64,000 nucleotides of DNA. It comes from an uncultured Myxococcales bacterium (GTDB taxonomy: Bacteria; Myxococcota_A; Polyangia; Polyangiales; Polyangiaceae). The number at the start of each line of letters is the position of its first letter. The first letter of the stretch is position 1. Below are positions 43,217-52,390 of this stretch, in pieces. The stretch is taken from contig CALMUT010000322.1 in NCBI GenBank assembly GCA_937872925.1, positions 1-64,000 of the forward strand, in the 5' to 3' direction. Below the pieces are notes generated by a model. The model saw only the letters and a list, made by a program, of their open reading frames with translations, made no database searches and was not told where the DNA came from. A program made the position numbers and the translations under genes.

Positions 43217-44458
43217 TACGGGTTTTGCTGGCCCCGGTGTCGGCACCCACTCGAGGGGGTCCTTCTTTTGGCCACCTTGCTCGATGGTGTCCAGCCCCTC
43301 GAAGGGATCGGAGACCGCGCGGTCGATCACGCCCACGTCCAGGGTTGCCGCGATCTCTGGCTCTTCACCGCCGCCGAGCTTGGGCGCGGGGGTCGAGGGT
43401 ACCTTGCGATCGAGCGCAGGTGTATCCCACGCGCCTTCGACGATCGCGAGGGCGCGCGCCATCACCGGGATGTGCGCGCAGTGTGCGGCCTCGTTGGTCC
43501 CGGCATAAGACCACACGTGTAGGTTGCCCTGATCCACGTTGGATTTGGGGTGGAATGGCGAACCGTCGCTTTCCACGGACGTGCGCACAAGCCCCAGCTC
43601 GTGTAGCAACAGCTCGGCGGTGGCCGAGGTGGACGGATACTTTTCCGGGTCGACGTCCGAGTGGCTGAAAATGAAGATCTTCTTGCCGTGCAGGGCCTTC
43701 TTTGCGTACTCGAAGGTCGGCGTGAGCGTGTGGCTGCTCAGGGATTTGAGTGAGCCGTCGCGCTTCGGTGCGGCGGGGTTCCAGGCCGCGTGGAGCCCGT
43801 CGAGCAGAATGACGGCGTCGACGCGGTCGTCGCCATGCTTGAGGATCTCGTTGATGGCGCCATAGCCGGCACTCCAGGCAGAGAGTGCGACGTGCCGGAT
43901 GTGGGCGCCGTCATCGTGGGTATGGTGTTTCAACGCGCTTTCGACGGAGCGCAGTAGTTCCGGGAATACATCCGGCCGTTGGAAGGCGTTGGAGTACGGC
44001 CCGCTCCCCAGGCCCTTGTCGATGCCGACATAAGCGACGCCGTTTGCGACCTGCACCAGAGTCTTGCGCACGGCGGAGTAGCCGTGGAAGTGGATCACGA
44101 CGTCGAAGCCCATATTCGCCGTGTGTCCGCCCTTTTGGGGAATAGCGATGCGACCCATGTTCAGGTTGCGGTAGGGCGCGTAGGGCCCAAGACCGATAGG
44201 GTCGTGGGGATTGCATTCGTGAAAACCTTTGGCGCGCAGCGCGTCGGTCAGCGGTTCGAGGGTGCGTCGCTCACGCTCGACGGGTGCCGCGGTGACGTGC
44301 GGCGCTTCCGGGGTCGCCAGCCGGGCCAGCACCGCAGTAGCCCCGGCGCCGCCGCCCGCAGCGACGAGCACCGCGGCGGCCACTACTCCGACGCCGCCGA
44401 TGCTCAAGGCGCGCCGAAAGATGTCGGCGTCGGATTGGGGCTTTTCCGGCGGCTTCAC
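43139..44458 (-). CDS. exported alpha/beta-hydrolase-like protein
   Basis: About 439 aa from a GTG at 44458, which puts a twin-Arg-like signal FRRALSIGGVGVVAAAVLVAAGG near the N-terminus. The hydrolase fold shows FDVVIHFHGYSA, a nucleophile elbow SAWSAGYGA and VILLDGLHAAW. The Ser is in AWSAG, a departure from GxSxG. The C-terminal 100 residues are Pro/Glu/Asp-rich and low-complexity. The overlap of 78 bases with the convergent propeller gene is long; an earlier stop is not available in this frame. Substrate unknown. Confidence 0.72.
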   Translation of the reverse strand: MKPPEKPQSDADIFRRALSIGGVGVVAAAVLVAAGGGAGATAVLARLATPEAPHVTAAPVERERRTLEPLTDALRAKGFHECNPHDPIGLGPYAPYRNLNMGRIAIPQKGGHTANMGFDVVIHFHGYSAVRKTLVQVANGVAYVGIDKGLGSGPYSNAFQRPDVFPELLRSVESALKHHTHDDGAHIRHVALSAWSAGYGAINEILKHGDDRVDAVILLDGLHAAWNPAAPKRDGSLKSLSSHTLTPTFEYAKKALHGKKIFIFSHSDVDPEKYPSTSATAELLLHELGLVRTSVESDGSPFHPKSNVDQGNLHVWSYAGTNEAAHCAHIPVMARALAIVEGAWDTPALDRKVPSTPAPKLGGGEEPEIAATLDVGVIDRAVSDPFEGLDTIEQGGQKKDPLEWVPTPGPAKPVSATEGVEKALPAPNQDRPVVSDGDG

Positions 44459-44620
44459 GGCAGGGAAGTCTATGCATTCCCGGACGAATGGAAAGCAAAG
44501 GACCGATGTTCCATCGTCACTGGAATGCCGACTCGGTCCGAGTGCGGGGGATTCCTGTGAATCGACGCGGGTTTGGAATGCGGAGCCACGCTTCGCTGTA
44601 ACCTCTGGGAGAGGGCCATC

Positions 44621-45949
44621 GTGCTGCGAACCATTCGCGCGCTGTTTATGTTCTGGACGATTTTTCTGTCCTACGGACTGACGTGGCTGATCGACAAAGT
44701 GCTGCCCAAGGCTCGGGGCGAGCGTCTGTGGCGCTTCGTGCACGAGAGCAACGCGCGGCGCCTAGCGACCGGGTTTTCTAGGCTGCGCGGCGTCTTCATC
44801 AAGGTCGGTCAGGTGCTGAGCGTGATTGGCACCTTCTTGCCCAAAGCCTACGGGCGCGCTTTGGAGAGCCTGCAAGACAAGGTGCCGCCCCGGCCCTTCT
44901 CCGAAATCGAGGGCCGGCTGACGGAGGCACTGGGGCCGAACCCTCTGGACCGCTTCAAGAGCTTCGACCAAGTGCCCCTGGCGGCGGCGTCGTTGGCTCA
45001 GGTGCACCGCGCCGTCGCTAAAGATGGCACTGAGGTGGCGGTCAAGGTGCTGTATCCGGGCATCGAGAAGCTGATCCGGCGCGACTTGGCGGTGTTGCGC
45101 TCCATCTTGCCCTTCTTGCGGGTTGTGTTTCCGATTTCGCGGCAAGAACGCGTGCTCGATCAGCTCTCTGCCATGTTGGAGCGCGAAACCAACTACGCCA
45201 ACGAGCGTAAGAATATGGAGCGCATCCGTGAGATTTTTACGGGACGTGATGACGTTGTGGTGCCGCAGGTCTTGGAAGAGCTGACGAACAAAGGTGTCTT
45301 GACGATGACCTTCGAGCAGGGAACGAAGATCAACGACTTCGAATTGCTCAAGGCTGCTGGCGTCGACCAAGAGGAAGTGGGGAAGCTCCTGGTCGAGTGC
45401 TACTTCAAGATGCTGCTCGAGAATCGCATCTTTCACGCCGACCCCCACCCGGGGAACTTCCTAGTGCGACCCGGGCCGCAGCTCGTTATTTTGGACTACG
45501 GCGCGGTGGAGGAAGTCACGGACGATCTCGCCGAGGGCATGAAGCTCGTCGTGCTTGGCGCGATTACGCGCAGTGACGATCAAGTGCTGCAGGGGCTAGA
45601 GCGCATGGGATTCGTGGCCGAAGGTGGCGACAAGGAGCTGCTGGCCAAGGTGGGGCGCGAGTACCTCGCGGTGCTTTCGAGCGTGAACATCACGAACTTC
45701 GCGCAGCTGGACCGCGACACGATCGAGAAGCTGAGCGGCTACGATCAAGTGCGGGGCAAGCTGCGCGACATCATGCGCAGCGTCGAGTACCCCGAGGGCT
45801 ATTTCTACGTCGAGCGCACTTTGGTGCTGTTGTTTGGCCTGGTGGGTTCTTTGGCGCCCAACGCTGGCCTGGCGGGTCTGGTGCTGCCCCATGCGTCGCG
45901 CGCTTTCGCCATGGGCATGCAAGTGCCTCCGCCGAGTGCCAGCGCATGA
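44621..45949 (+). CDS. UbiB/ADCK-family atypical kinase
   Basis: A 442-aa ABC1/UbiB protein; GTG at 44621 is preceded by GGAGAGGG. An N-terminal hydrophobic segment (about 8-25) suggests membrane association. KxGQ motif FIKVGQVLS, Ala-rich loop AAASLAQVH, Lys in VAVKVLYPG, HADPHPGNFLV and DYG in ILDYGAVEE are all present. UbiB homologues support ubiquinone biosynthesis or lipid handling. It is followed by an ATGA-coupled lipoprotein peptidase. Confidence 0.92.
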   Translation: MLRTIRALFMFWTIFLSYGLTWLIDKVLPKARGERLWRFVHESNARRLATGFSRLRGVFIKVGQVLSVIGTFLPKAYGRALESLQDKVPPRPFSEIEGRLTEALGPNPLDRFKSFDQVPLAAASLAQVHRAVAKDGTEVAVKVLYPGIEKLIRRDLAVLRSILPFLRVVFPISRQERVLDQLSAMLERETNYANERKNMERIREIFTGRDDVVVPQVLEELTNKGVLTMTFEQGTKINDFELLKAAGVDQEEVGKLLVECYFKMLLENRIFHADPHPGNFLVRPGPQLVILDYGAVEEVTDDLAEGMKLVVLGAITRSDDQVLQGLERMGFVAEGGDKELLAKVGREYLAVLSSVNITNFAQLDRDTIEKLSGYDQVRGKLRDIMRSVEYPEGYFYVERTLVLLFGLVGSLAPNAGLAGLVLPHASRAFAMGMQVPPPSASA

Positions 45950-47394
45950 AGCGAGTGGTTCTATTCGCCGCGGCACTGTTCGTTGCCTCGTGCGCGTCAG
46001 AGCCGCCGCGTGCAGCAGCCGGCAAGGGCGCACGGGTGGAGAGCTGTCACTACGAAGCGCGCGTCGCGAAGACGACTCCGCTGCTACTAGATGTGCGCGT
46101 GCAATGCGCCGCTCGTGGGCCACTTGCCTTTGTTGCTTCGGAGCGACCGGCGGCGCGACACATTTCGAAGATCGTGGACGCCAGGGGACGTGCCCTTGAG
46201 CGCCAGGGTGCGACGTTCAGTATGCTGTCCGACGCCGTAACCACAGCGTCTTTTAGCTATCGCGTGGATTTAGACGGCGTGGCCCGCGACGCGGAGTCTT
46301 TCGACATTGCACTGCGTAGCGGGCGCTCGCTGATCGCGCCCGCATCGACGTGGATCCTGCGTCCGGAGCCCCATACCGGCCACACGGAGATCACGCTGCG
46401 GGTGCATACGCCGAAAGACATGGGCTTCGTGACGGGACTCACGCCGGTGGGTGACGGCTACCGCATGGACGCCCACGAAGTGCGCGTCTCGACCTACGCC
46501 GTCTTCGGCCCCCGCCACATCGAGACCCTCATGCTTCCGGGGCCCCTGTCCCAGGCACAGGAGAGCAGCTCGCAGAGCCGTTTGACGGTTGCGTTCGCGG
46601 ACGGGCCCCTCGATCTGAAGCGCCAGGTCGTGACGGACTGGGTTGGAGGTTCGGCTCGGGCAGTGGGCAAATTCTGGGGCGGGTTTCCCGTGCAGCATGG
46701 CCTGGTCGTCGTGCTGCCTTCCGAGGGACAACGCGGAGTCTCTTTTGGCAAGGTGCTGCCGGAGAGCTCGCCGGGCATCGTGATCGTACTCGGAGAGAAG
46801 AGTGACGCCGAATCCCTGAAGGACGATTGGGTCTTGGTGCATGAGTTGTTTCACTTGGGCTTCCCGTCGTTCCAGGGCGAAGGCAAGTGGCTCGACGAAG
46901 GACTCGCGACCTACTACGAGCCCATCATCCGCGCGCGCGCCGGCACGAAGACAGAGAACGAAGTGTGGGGCGAGTTTGCGCACGCCATGCCGCAGGGTTT
47001 GCCGGCGATGCAGAACGAAGGACTCGAAAACACCAAATCCTATCGAGGTATTTACTGGGGCGGTGCCCTGGTGGCGCTGCTGGCAGACGTCGAGATCCGT
47101 GAGCGCAGCCGCGGTAAACAAGGACTCGAAGCCGGGCTGCTCAAGGTTCTCGAAGCTGGTGGCAATGCTTCTGAAGTGTGGACGCTGGATCAGGCCATGC
47201 GGGTATGCGACGCCTCTGCGGGGCTCGGAACGTTGCGCGCTCTTGCGGCGCGCCACGCGCACCGCGGTTCGCCTGTCGACCTAGACGCACTGTGGCGCAA
47301 GCTTGGCGTGGTTCGGTTGCGGCGGGGCGTGCGATTAACCGATGACGCGCCTCTGAGTCAGATCCGCAAAGCTATTGTTTTCGGAGCACCGTGA
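45946..47394 (+). CDS. lipoprotein metallopeptidase-like protein (M1/M61-type motif)
   Basis: A 482-aa lipoprotein with lipobox VASC near residues 13-16. The zinc motif HELFH is followed by WLDEGLATYYEP, the Glu-containing helix of M1/M61 gluzincins, so the metal site looks complete. The N-terminal half is beta-rich, as in M61 (glycyl aminopeptidase) proteins. Predicted to act in the periplasm or at the outer membrane. It is coupled by ATGA to the UbiB gene and by GTGA to the next gene, so the three are one operon. Confidence 0.82.
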   Translation: MKRVVLFAAALFVASCASEPPRAAAGKGARVESCHYEARVAKTTPLLLDVRVQCAARGPLAFVASERPAARHISKIVDARGRALERQGATFSMLSDAVTTASFSYRVDLDGVARDAESFDIALRSGRSLIAPASTWILRPEPHTGHTEITLRVHTPKDMGFVTGLTPVGDGYRMDAHEVRVSTYAVFGPRHIETLMLPGPLSQAQESSSQSRLTVAFADGPLDLKRQVVTDWVGGSARAVGKFWGGFPVQHGLVVVLPSEGQRGVSFGKVLPESSPGIVIVLGEKSDAESLKDDWVLVHELFHLGFPSFQGEGKWLDEGLATYYEPIIRARAGTKTENEVWGEFAHAMPQGLPAMQNEGLENTKSYRGIYWGGALVALLADVEIRERSRGKQGLEAGLLKVLEAGGNASEVWTLDQAMRVCDASAGLGTLRALAARHAHRGSPVDLDALWRKLGVVRLRRGVRLTDDAPLSQIRKAIVFGAP

Positions 47395-48365
47395 CCGACA
47401 AGCCTGGCGTCTGGGTCGAGTTTCTCTCGGATCCGGAGGTGCGCTCTGCGTTGCCCGCAGTTGCGCCCCATTTGGGGCGCATCCATCTGTCGATTTCCAC
47501 GACGCGCTTCTTCTCAGACGAATTCGCTGCACTCACGCGGCAGGCGAAAGAATGCGGGCTTGACGTGTATCTCTGGCCGCTGTTCCCCATTGAGCGCGGC
47601 TACTGGCTAGGAGAGCACAACGCCGCCGAATTGCAGGAAGTGATGCAGGGCTTGTTGCGTTGGCGCGACGCGCCCGGGGGGCCGAGCTTCGACGGAGTGT
47701 CCTTTGATTTGGAGCCCGGCCATGCCTACGCAGAGCGGCTGCGCACTTCTAAGTTGCACCGCCTGCCCACCTTGTTGATCGAGCACGTCGACCCAGCCGC
47801 GTTCGAGCGCGCACGACTGCTATTCGCGCGCGCCTTGGACACTTTGCACCAGGGACAGTTGCGGGCGCACGCCGTGGCGTTCCCGCTGGTGCTGGACGAC
47901 GCGCCCGGCGACCGCGTGTTGGAGGACGCGCTAGACACGCCCGTGTCGGATCTGGATTGGGACGAGGTCTCCTTCATGGTGTACCAGACGGCGTTCACGC
48001 AGCTCGCGGGACTTTGGTTTGGCCCGAGCCTGGTAGCGGCCTACGCGCAGGCAGCGGTAGCGCGCTTTGGCGAGCGCGCTGGATTGGATCTGGGCGTCGT
48101 CGGGGGACCCGCACTTGGGCTTGACGCGGGGGATCGGTATCCGGACCCGACCGTCCTCGCGGCAGATCTCGCGGCGGCCCATGGCGCCGGCATCCCCTAC
48201 GCCCAGATCCGAGTGTACGGACTTGCCGGCTTGCTCGAAGAAGGCGGCGCGGGACGTTGGCTCGGACAGTTGCCGCCCTGCGCGACGCCGGCGATCAGTC
48301 AGGAAACGACTGGATTGCGCGCCGGCATCCAGGCCCTGTCGCGTGCGCTCAAAGCAGCGACTTGA
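47391..48365 (+). CDS. TIM-barrel-like protein, possible glycoside-hydrolase relative
   Basis: A 324-aa cytoplasmic-looking protein (no signal) from a GTG in a GTGA overlap. Repeated beta-alpha units and the strand FDGVSFDLEPG recall the acidic strand of GH18-like barrels, and WPLFPIERGYWL and VSFMVYQ fit barrel strands. The evidence is pattern only; enzymatic function is not claimed. It ends inside the first copy of a 24-bp direct repeat. Confidence 0.65.
   Translation: MTDKPGVWVEFLSDPEVRSALPAVAPHLGRIHLSISTTRFFSDEFAALTRQAKECGLDVYLWPLFPIERGYWLGEHNAAELQEVMQGLLRWRDAPGGPSFDGVSFDLEPGHAYAERLRTSKLHRLPTLLIEHVDPAAFERARLLFARALDTLHQGQLRAHAVAFPLVLDDAPGDRVLEDALDTPVSDLDWDEVSFMVYQTAFTQLAGLWFGPSLVAAYAQAAVARFGERAGLDLGVVGGPALGLDAGDRYPDPTVLAADLAAAHGAGIPYAQIRVYGLAGLLEEGGAGRWLGQLPPCATPAISQETTGLRAGIQALSRALKAAT
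48341..48364. repeat. 24-bp direct repeat, left copy
   Basis: A 24-base sequence beginning GCGTGCGCTCAAAGC occurs identically here and at 48577-48600. Here it forms the last codons of the TIM-barrel-like gene. Confidence 0.88.
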
Positions 48366-48584
48366 CGATGACGACGTCAACCAGGTCTACGCGGGGATTC
48401 AACTCGACCCGGCGTAGTTCATCGGATCGGGCCCTTGATTGGCATCCAAAATTAGTTTGTATGCTTATCGCTTTCCGCGCACCAACACCCCCGCCACCGT
48501 CGGTCGGTCCTCCTGGCCACTTTCGGTCGCTCCTCCTGCCGCCACCGTCGGTCTACGGTCAGTTCACCGTGGGCTAGCGTGCGC
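48366..48584. other. 219-base intergenic segment between the copies of the 24-bp repeat
   Basis: No gene is supported here. Directly after the barrel-gene stop, one frame reads DDVNQVYAGIQLDPA before a TAG at about 48415-48417, which looks like a real gene tail but has no body. Further on, a 15-base unit CCGCCACCGTCGGTC occurs at 48491-48505 and 48539-48553. The segment could be a recombination scar. Confidence 0.6.
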
Positions 48585-48600
48585 TCAAAGCAGCGACTTG
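48577..48600. repeat. 24-bp direct repeat, right copy
   Basis: Identical to 48341-48364. On the minus strand, positions 48585-48600 of this copy form the C-terminal codons of the Gly-rich gene and its stop (SLL-stop), so the same 24 bases end two unrelated genes in opposite senses. Confidence 0.88.
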
Positions 48601-50270
48601 CAGCCGGGCGCGCAGTTCTTCGTGAGTGCGGGCTCGCAGACTTCACCGCCATCCAAGATGCCGTCGCCGCAGACCGGCACAGTGCAGTTGGTGCGGCACT
48701 TGCTCGGTGAGTCGTAGGCGATCAGCGCGACGGATTGGTTCAGGTTCAAGCTGATGAACCCGGAGTTGCCGTTGACGAAGGCCCAGTCGTTGATGCCGCT
48801 CGAAAAGCCCATGCTCACGTTGACGATCCAGTTGCCTGGGATGGGGAAGGAGCTGATCGCACCTCCATCGGAATTGGATGCAAACTGCCACGTGCCCGTG
48901 GCGGTGCTGCTGCTGGATTTGTTGAATTCCGAGAGGGTGTCGTCCGCCACGGTCACGAAGGTCTGTGCTGGCAATCCGCTGATGCTCGCTTTGACCTGCG
49001 TCGCGGGCTGGTTCTGGCCGGAACTGTTCTGATCGATGCCGTGCACAACGATCAAGCTCAGCTGTCCGCCGTTCGTATTCCGCTGCAGAATCATGCGGCT
49101 GGCCATCAGCTCTTCGAAGCCGGTGTGACTGCTCGCCGAGCTGTAGGCGTAGAACTGCTGCGCGCTGCTGCCCGTGTCGAGGGGAATGATGGCCACGTTG
49201 ATGGCGCCTTGTTGCAGTTGGAAGGCAGGGCGATCTTGGTTGCCCGGACCGAGGTCGCATTGTTCGCCGGGCTCTGGCACGCCGTTGCCGCAGAACGTAG
49301 GGCTTCCGCCCGTGCCGCCGAAGCCGCCGGGGCCACCGCCAAAGCCGCCGAAGCCGCCCACGCCGCCGGCGCCACCGGCGCCGCCCGTGCCGCCGCATTT
49401 GCCGCAACCGAGGGATGTCACCTCATCGACGCAAAGAGAATCCCAATCCACCTGACAGCAGTACCCGTCCGTCGCGCATACGCACTGAGCGATCTTCGGG
49501 TCGATGCAGCCCGGAGATGAATGCACCGTGCAGCAGTCGCCTGTCGGCGCTCCACCGCTGCCGCCGCTTCCGCCAACGCCACCGAAACCACCGATGGGCC
49601 CGCCGCCGAATCCGCCGACGCCACCGAAACCACCGATGGGCCCGCCGCCGAATCCACCAACGCCACCAAAACCACCGATGGGTCCGCCGCCGAATCCGCC
49701 GACACCACCTGCACCACCGATGGGCCCACCGCCGAATCCGCCGCTGCCACCCAAGCCACCGACAGGTCCACCGCCGAAGCCCCCGGTACCGCCGAAGCCG
49801 CCCACGGGCCCACCGCCAACACCGCCGGTGCCGCCACAGTTGCCGCAGCCAAGGGACGTGACTTCCTCGACGCACAGCTCATCCCAGGATTGTTCGCAGC
49901 AGAAGTTGTCCGTCGCACACACGCATTGCGCGACGCTGGGTATGTTGCACGCTGGGAAATCGTGGGGCGAGCAGCAGTCGCCGCTGGGACCACCACCGGT
50001 GCCGCCAAAACCACCGACGGGTCCGCCACCAAGACCACCGGCGCCACCCGCGCCGCCGAGGGGCCCGCCACCGAACCCCCCACCCCCCCCCGCCCCGCCG
50101 AGGGGCCCGCCCCCGAACCCGCCAACGGGGCCTCCGCCCGCGCCGCCCACGCCGCCAACGGCTCCGGACCCGCCCGCGCCGCCGCTGGACAAATCGTCTT
50201 CCAGTCCGGCGCGCCCGCAGGCGATGGGAGCCATGGCCAACGCGACCCAAGCGATGTGGTGCAGTCTCAC
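48585..50270 (-). CDS. Gly-rich repeat lipoprotein with two Cys-rich modules
   Basis: A 561-aa exported protein from the GTG at 50270, giving MRLHHIAWVALAMAPIACGRAG with a weak lipobox. Gly-rich repeats (14-residue unit GGFGGGPIGGFGGV) flank two near-identical Cys modules starting GDCC and containing QCVCATD, CC, WD, LCV and EVTSLGCG. The C-terminal third (about 330-561) has FCGNGVPEPGEQCDLG and CGDGILDGGEVCEP, resembling DUF4215/myxococcal Cys-rich motifs. Predicted to be a surface or secreted structural protein. A nine-base G run in the coding sense (50083-50091 on the plus strand as C) is another possible slippage site. Confidence 0.82.
   Translation of the reverse strand: MRLHHIAWVALAMAPIACGRAGLEDDLSSGGAGGSGAVGGVGGAGGGPVGGFGGGPLGGAGGGGGFGGGPLGGAGGAGGLGGGPVGGFGGTGGGPSGDCCSPHDFPACNIPSVAQCVCATDNFCCEQSWDELCVEEVTSLGCGNCGGTGGVGGGPVGGFGGTGGFGGGPVGGLGGSGGFGGGPIGGAGGVGGFGGGPIGGFGGVGGFGGGPIGGFGGVGGFGGGPIGGFGGVGGSGGSGGAPTGDCCTVHSSPGCIDPKIAQCVCATDGYCCQVDWDSLCVDEVTSLGCGKCGGTGGAGGAGGVGGFGGFGGGPGGFGGTGGSPTFCGNGVPEPGEQCDLGPGNQDRPAFQLQQGAINVAIIPLDTGSSAQQFYAYSSASSHTGFEELMASRMILQRNTNGGQLSLIVVHGIDQNSSGQNQPATQVKASISGLPAQTFVTVADDTLSEFNKSSSSTATGTWQFASNSDGGAISSFPIPGNWIVNVSMGFSSGINDWAFVNGNSGFISLNLNQSVALIAYDSPSKCRTNCTVPVCGDGILDGGEVCEPALTKNCAPGCKSLL
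49570..49820. repeat. 42-bp coding tandem repeat within the Gly-rich gene
   Basis: Consecutive near-identical 42-base units (14 codons) encode GGFGGGPxGGxGGx. Several copies are nearly identical at the DNA level, so unit number could vary by recombination. On the plus strand the same DNA is open in a Pro-rich frame, which is a shadow of the repeat. Confidence 0.85.
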
Positions 50271-50350
50271 AACGCGATCTTGGCAGGCGGAGACATCCTG
50301 CTCAACCAAACGGCAGTCTTTTTATTCGCCAACTGCGGCAGCCGGTGTCT

Positions 50351-51289
50351 TCAGAGCCCGAAGCGCTCGGCGTTTTCCGCCAAGTACTGAACGTAATATG
50401 CGCTTTCTTGGTGTGGTGCGACCTCACCGGCGTCGACGGCGGCTTCCAGCGCTCGTTTCAGGTCCCCCAGCTTGCGCGACGGGGCGAGCCCGAAGGCCTC
50501 CATGATCGCGGTCCCCACCCCTGTCGGCAGTGGCGGCTGCTTTGCGTCTTCGGCGGCCAGCGCGGTAATGCGACCCGCAAGCTCGTCGATCATGGCGATG
50601 CCGCGGCGTTTTTTTTCTGGACGCTTGGTCGTGATGTCCGCCCGAGACAAACACATCAGGTCTTCTAAATGTGGTCCCATATCCCGTGCGAAACGCCGCA
50701 CCGCGCTGTCGGTCCAGCTGCCGTCGTATTGGCTCGCGCGTAGATGATGCAGGACGAGAAAGCGGATCTCCGAACTGAGGGCTTCATCCGCGCGAAACAA
50801 ACTTCGGCGCCGCTCCATCTTGTCGAACATGCGCGCGCCTACCTCGGCGTGGCCGAAGAAGTGCACCTCGCCGCTGGGCGAGATACTGCGAGTGCGCACC
50901 TTGCCAATGTCGTGAAACAGCGCGGCCCAGCGCACTTCGAGCTGGGCGGTCGCTTGGCTCACCACCTGCTTGGTGTGCTTCCACACGTCCTTGTGTCGCC
51001 ACTCACCGTCGCCGAATCCAACCATCGCCTGCACTTCGGGCAGCAGCACGTCCAGCACGCCAGTGGCTAGCAGCGAGTCCAGCCCCAGATCCGGGTAGGC
51101 GCCCATCATCACGCGATCGAGCAAGGGGCGAATGTCGCCGGAAGAAAGCGATGCGAGGTCTCCCGCTTGTGCCAGAACCAGGGGTCGATCCGTAACCCCG
51201 CGCTCGGAGCATTCGGCAGCTCGTTCCAACGCAGTCATTCCGCGGTCTGCATCGGACCGCTCGTTGTCGACTTGCTCAGGCATGAACAT
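50351..51289 (-). CDS. HD-domain protein related to tRNA nucleotidyltransferase C-termini
   Basis: A 312-aa protein. The HD motif is in ALFHDIGK, with HKDVWKHTKQV upstream and HLRASQYDGSW and RFARDMG downstream, in the order seen in the C-terminal half of bacterial CCA-adding/poly(A) polymerases. The N-terminal nucleotidyltransferase domain is absent. It is probably a metal-dependent phosphohydrolase acting alone. Start is not well fixed (ATGs at 51289 and 51283). Confidence 0.8.
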   Translation of the reverse strand: MFMPEQVDNERSDADRGMTALERAAECSERGVTDRPLVLAQAGDLASLSSGDIRPLLDRVMMGAYPDLGLDSLLATGVLDVLLPEVQAMVGFGDGEWRHKDVWKHTKQVVSQATAQLEVRWAALFHDIGKVRTRSISPSGEVHFFGHAEVGARMFDKMERRRSLFRADEALSSEIRFLVLHHLRASQYDGSWTDSAVRRFARDMGPHLEDLMCLSRADITTKRPEKKRRGIAMIDELAGRITALAAEDAKQPPLPTGVGTAIMEAFGLAPSRKLGDLKRALEAAVDAGEVAPHQESAYYVQYLAENAERFGL

Positions 51290-51415
51290 TGGGCGCCGGC
51301 ATGCAAGAAAAGGCCGACGGGCGCAGGCTCTTAGCACAATCAGGCTTGTCCTCCACCTGCGGAATTTCGTGAATCCTTCTCGCACTTGGACCCAAGCTGC
51401 GCCATCCTGCGAGCA

Positions 51416-52390
51416 ATGCGACGTGTCGCTTTCATCGGGCTGATGCTGATTGGTTTCGCCGGCGCCGGCTGTCCTGGTTCGGACCCAGACTTCAGCCAGC
51501 CGACGGTGGACGCGGACACGCCCGTGCCGGATGCGGCCTTCGAAACCGGCACAGGAGTGCCGACGCCGCTCAACATCACCAATTGGAACGTGAAGAACCT
51601 GTACAACACCGTGCGCGACAGTCCGGAAGTCGCGCAGGCGGACGAGATCATCCTAAGTGCGACGGAGTATCAGGCCAAGCTCAGCGGTATCGCCAAGGTG
51701 CTCAACGACCTGAAGTCCGACGTCGTCGTACTGCAGGAGGTCGAAAACAAGAACGTCGTGAAAGACTTGGCGGCCGCGGCGGGTCGGTTCCCGCACCAGC
51801 ACATCACGACGGGTAACGATCCACGTGGCATCGACATTGCCATCTTGAGCGACCATCCCTTCGGTCCGGTGCTGAGCCATAAAGACGAGTTCTTCCAGTC
51901 GTCTTCGGATCCGACGCGTAACTTCAAGTTCGCCCGCGATGTGCTGGAGGCGCATTTGAGCTTCAACGGCCGGCATGTCGTGTTGCTCGGGGTGCACTGG
52001 AAGAGCGGTACGGACCCGGACAGCCAGCTCAAACGCCTTGCCGAGGCCGAGCAGACCAGGCGCATCGGCACCCAGGTCAAGTTTGCGGATCCTTCCGCCA
52101 TGGTGGTGATGCTGGGCGACTTCAACGACGTGCCTGGCTCGCCACCCATGGTGGCGCTTGGCGGCGCCGCCCCTCTGGAGTTCCTGAGCGCCACTGAAAA
52201 CGTCCCGCCGAACGAGCGCTGGAGCGTGACCTTCGGCGGTGCGAAGCTCTTCGACGATCAAATTCTCGACGCAACGGCGCTGTCGCTGACGGACCGGGTG
52301 TTCAACACTTCCGTTGTGATCCAGCACGGCGCCGAGGTGGATGCGGTTGCGGATCACGATCCGGTGCGCGTGACGTACCAGGTCAAATAG
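51416..52390 (+). CDS. endonuclease/exonuclease/phosphatase-family lipoprotein
   Basis: A 324-aa exported protein with signal ending FAGAGC. After an Asp/Pro-rich linker the EEP fold is clear: TNWNVKNL, VVLQEVEN, GIDIAILSDHPF, VHWKSGTD, MVVMLGDFNDVPGS and VADHDPVRV, including the catalytic His/Asp residues. Likely an outer-membrane-anchored nuclease or phosphodiesterase; the substrate (DNA, sphingomyelin-type lipid or phosphate ester) is unknown. Confidence 0.88.
   Translation: MRRVAFIGLMLIGFAGAGCPGSDPDFSQPTVDADTPVPDAAFETGTGVPTPLNITNWNVKNLYNTVRDSPEVAQADEIILSATEYQAKLSGIAKVLNDLKSDVVVLQEVENKNVVKDLAAAAGRFPHQHITTGNDPRGIDIAILSDHPFGPVLSHKDEFFQSSSDPTRNFKFARDVLEAHLSFNGRHVVLLGVHWKSGTDPDSQLKRLAEAEQTRRIGTQVKFADPSAMVVMLGDFNDVPGSPPMVALGGAAPLEFLSATENVPPNERWSVTFGGAKLFDDQILDATALSLTDRVFNTSVVIQHGAEVDAVADHDPVRVTYQVK

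Noticed and set aside
49504..50505. Long Pro-rich open frame antisense to the Gly-rich gene
   Set aside because: It mirrors the Gly-rich repeats and the nearby coding sequence; no signal, start site or family resemblance.
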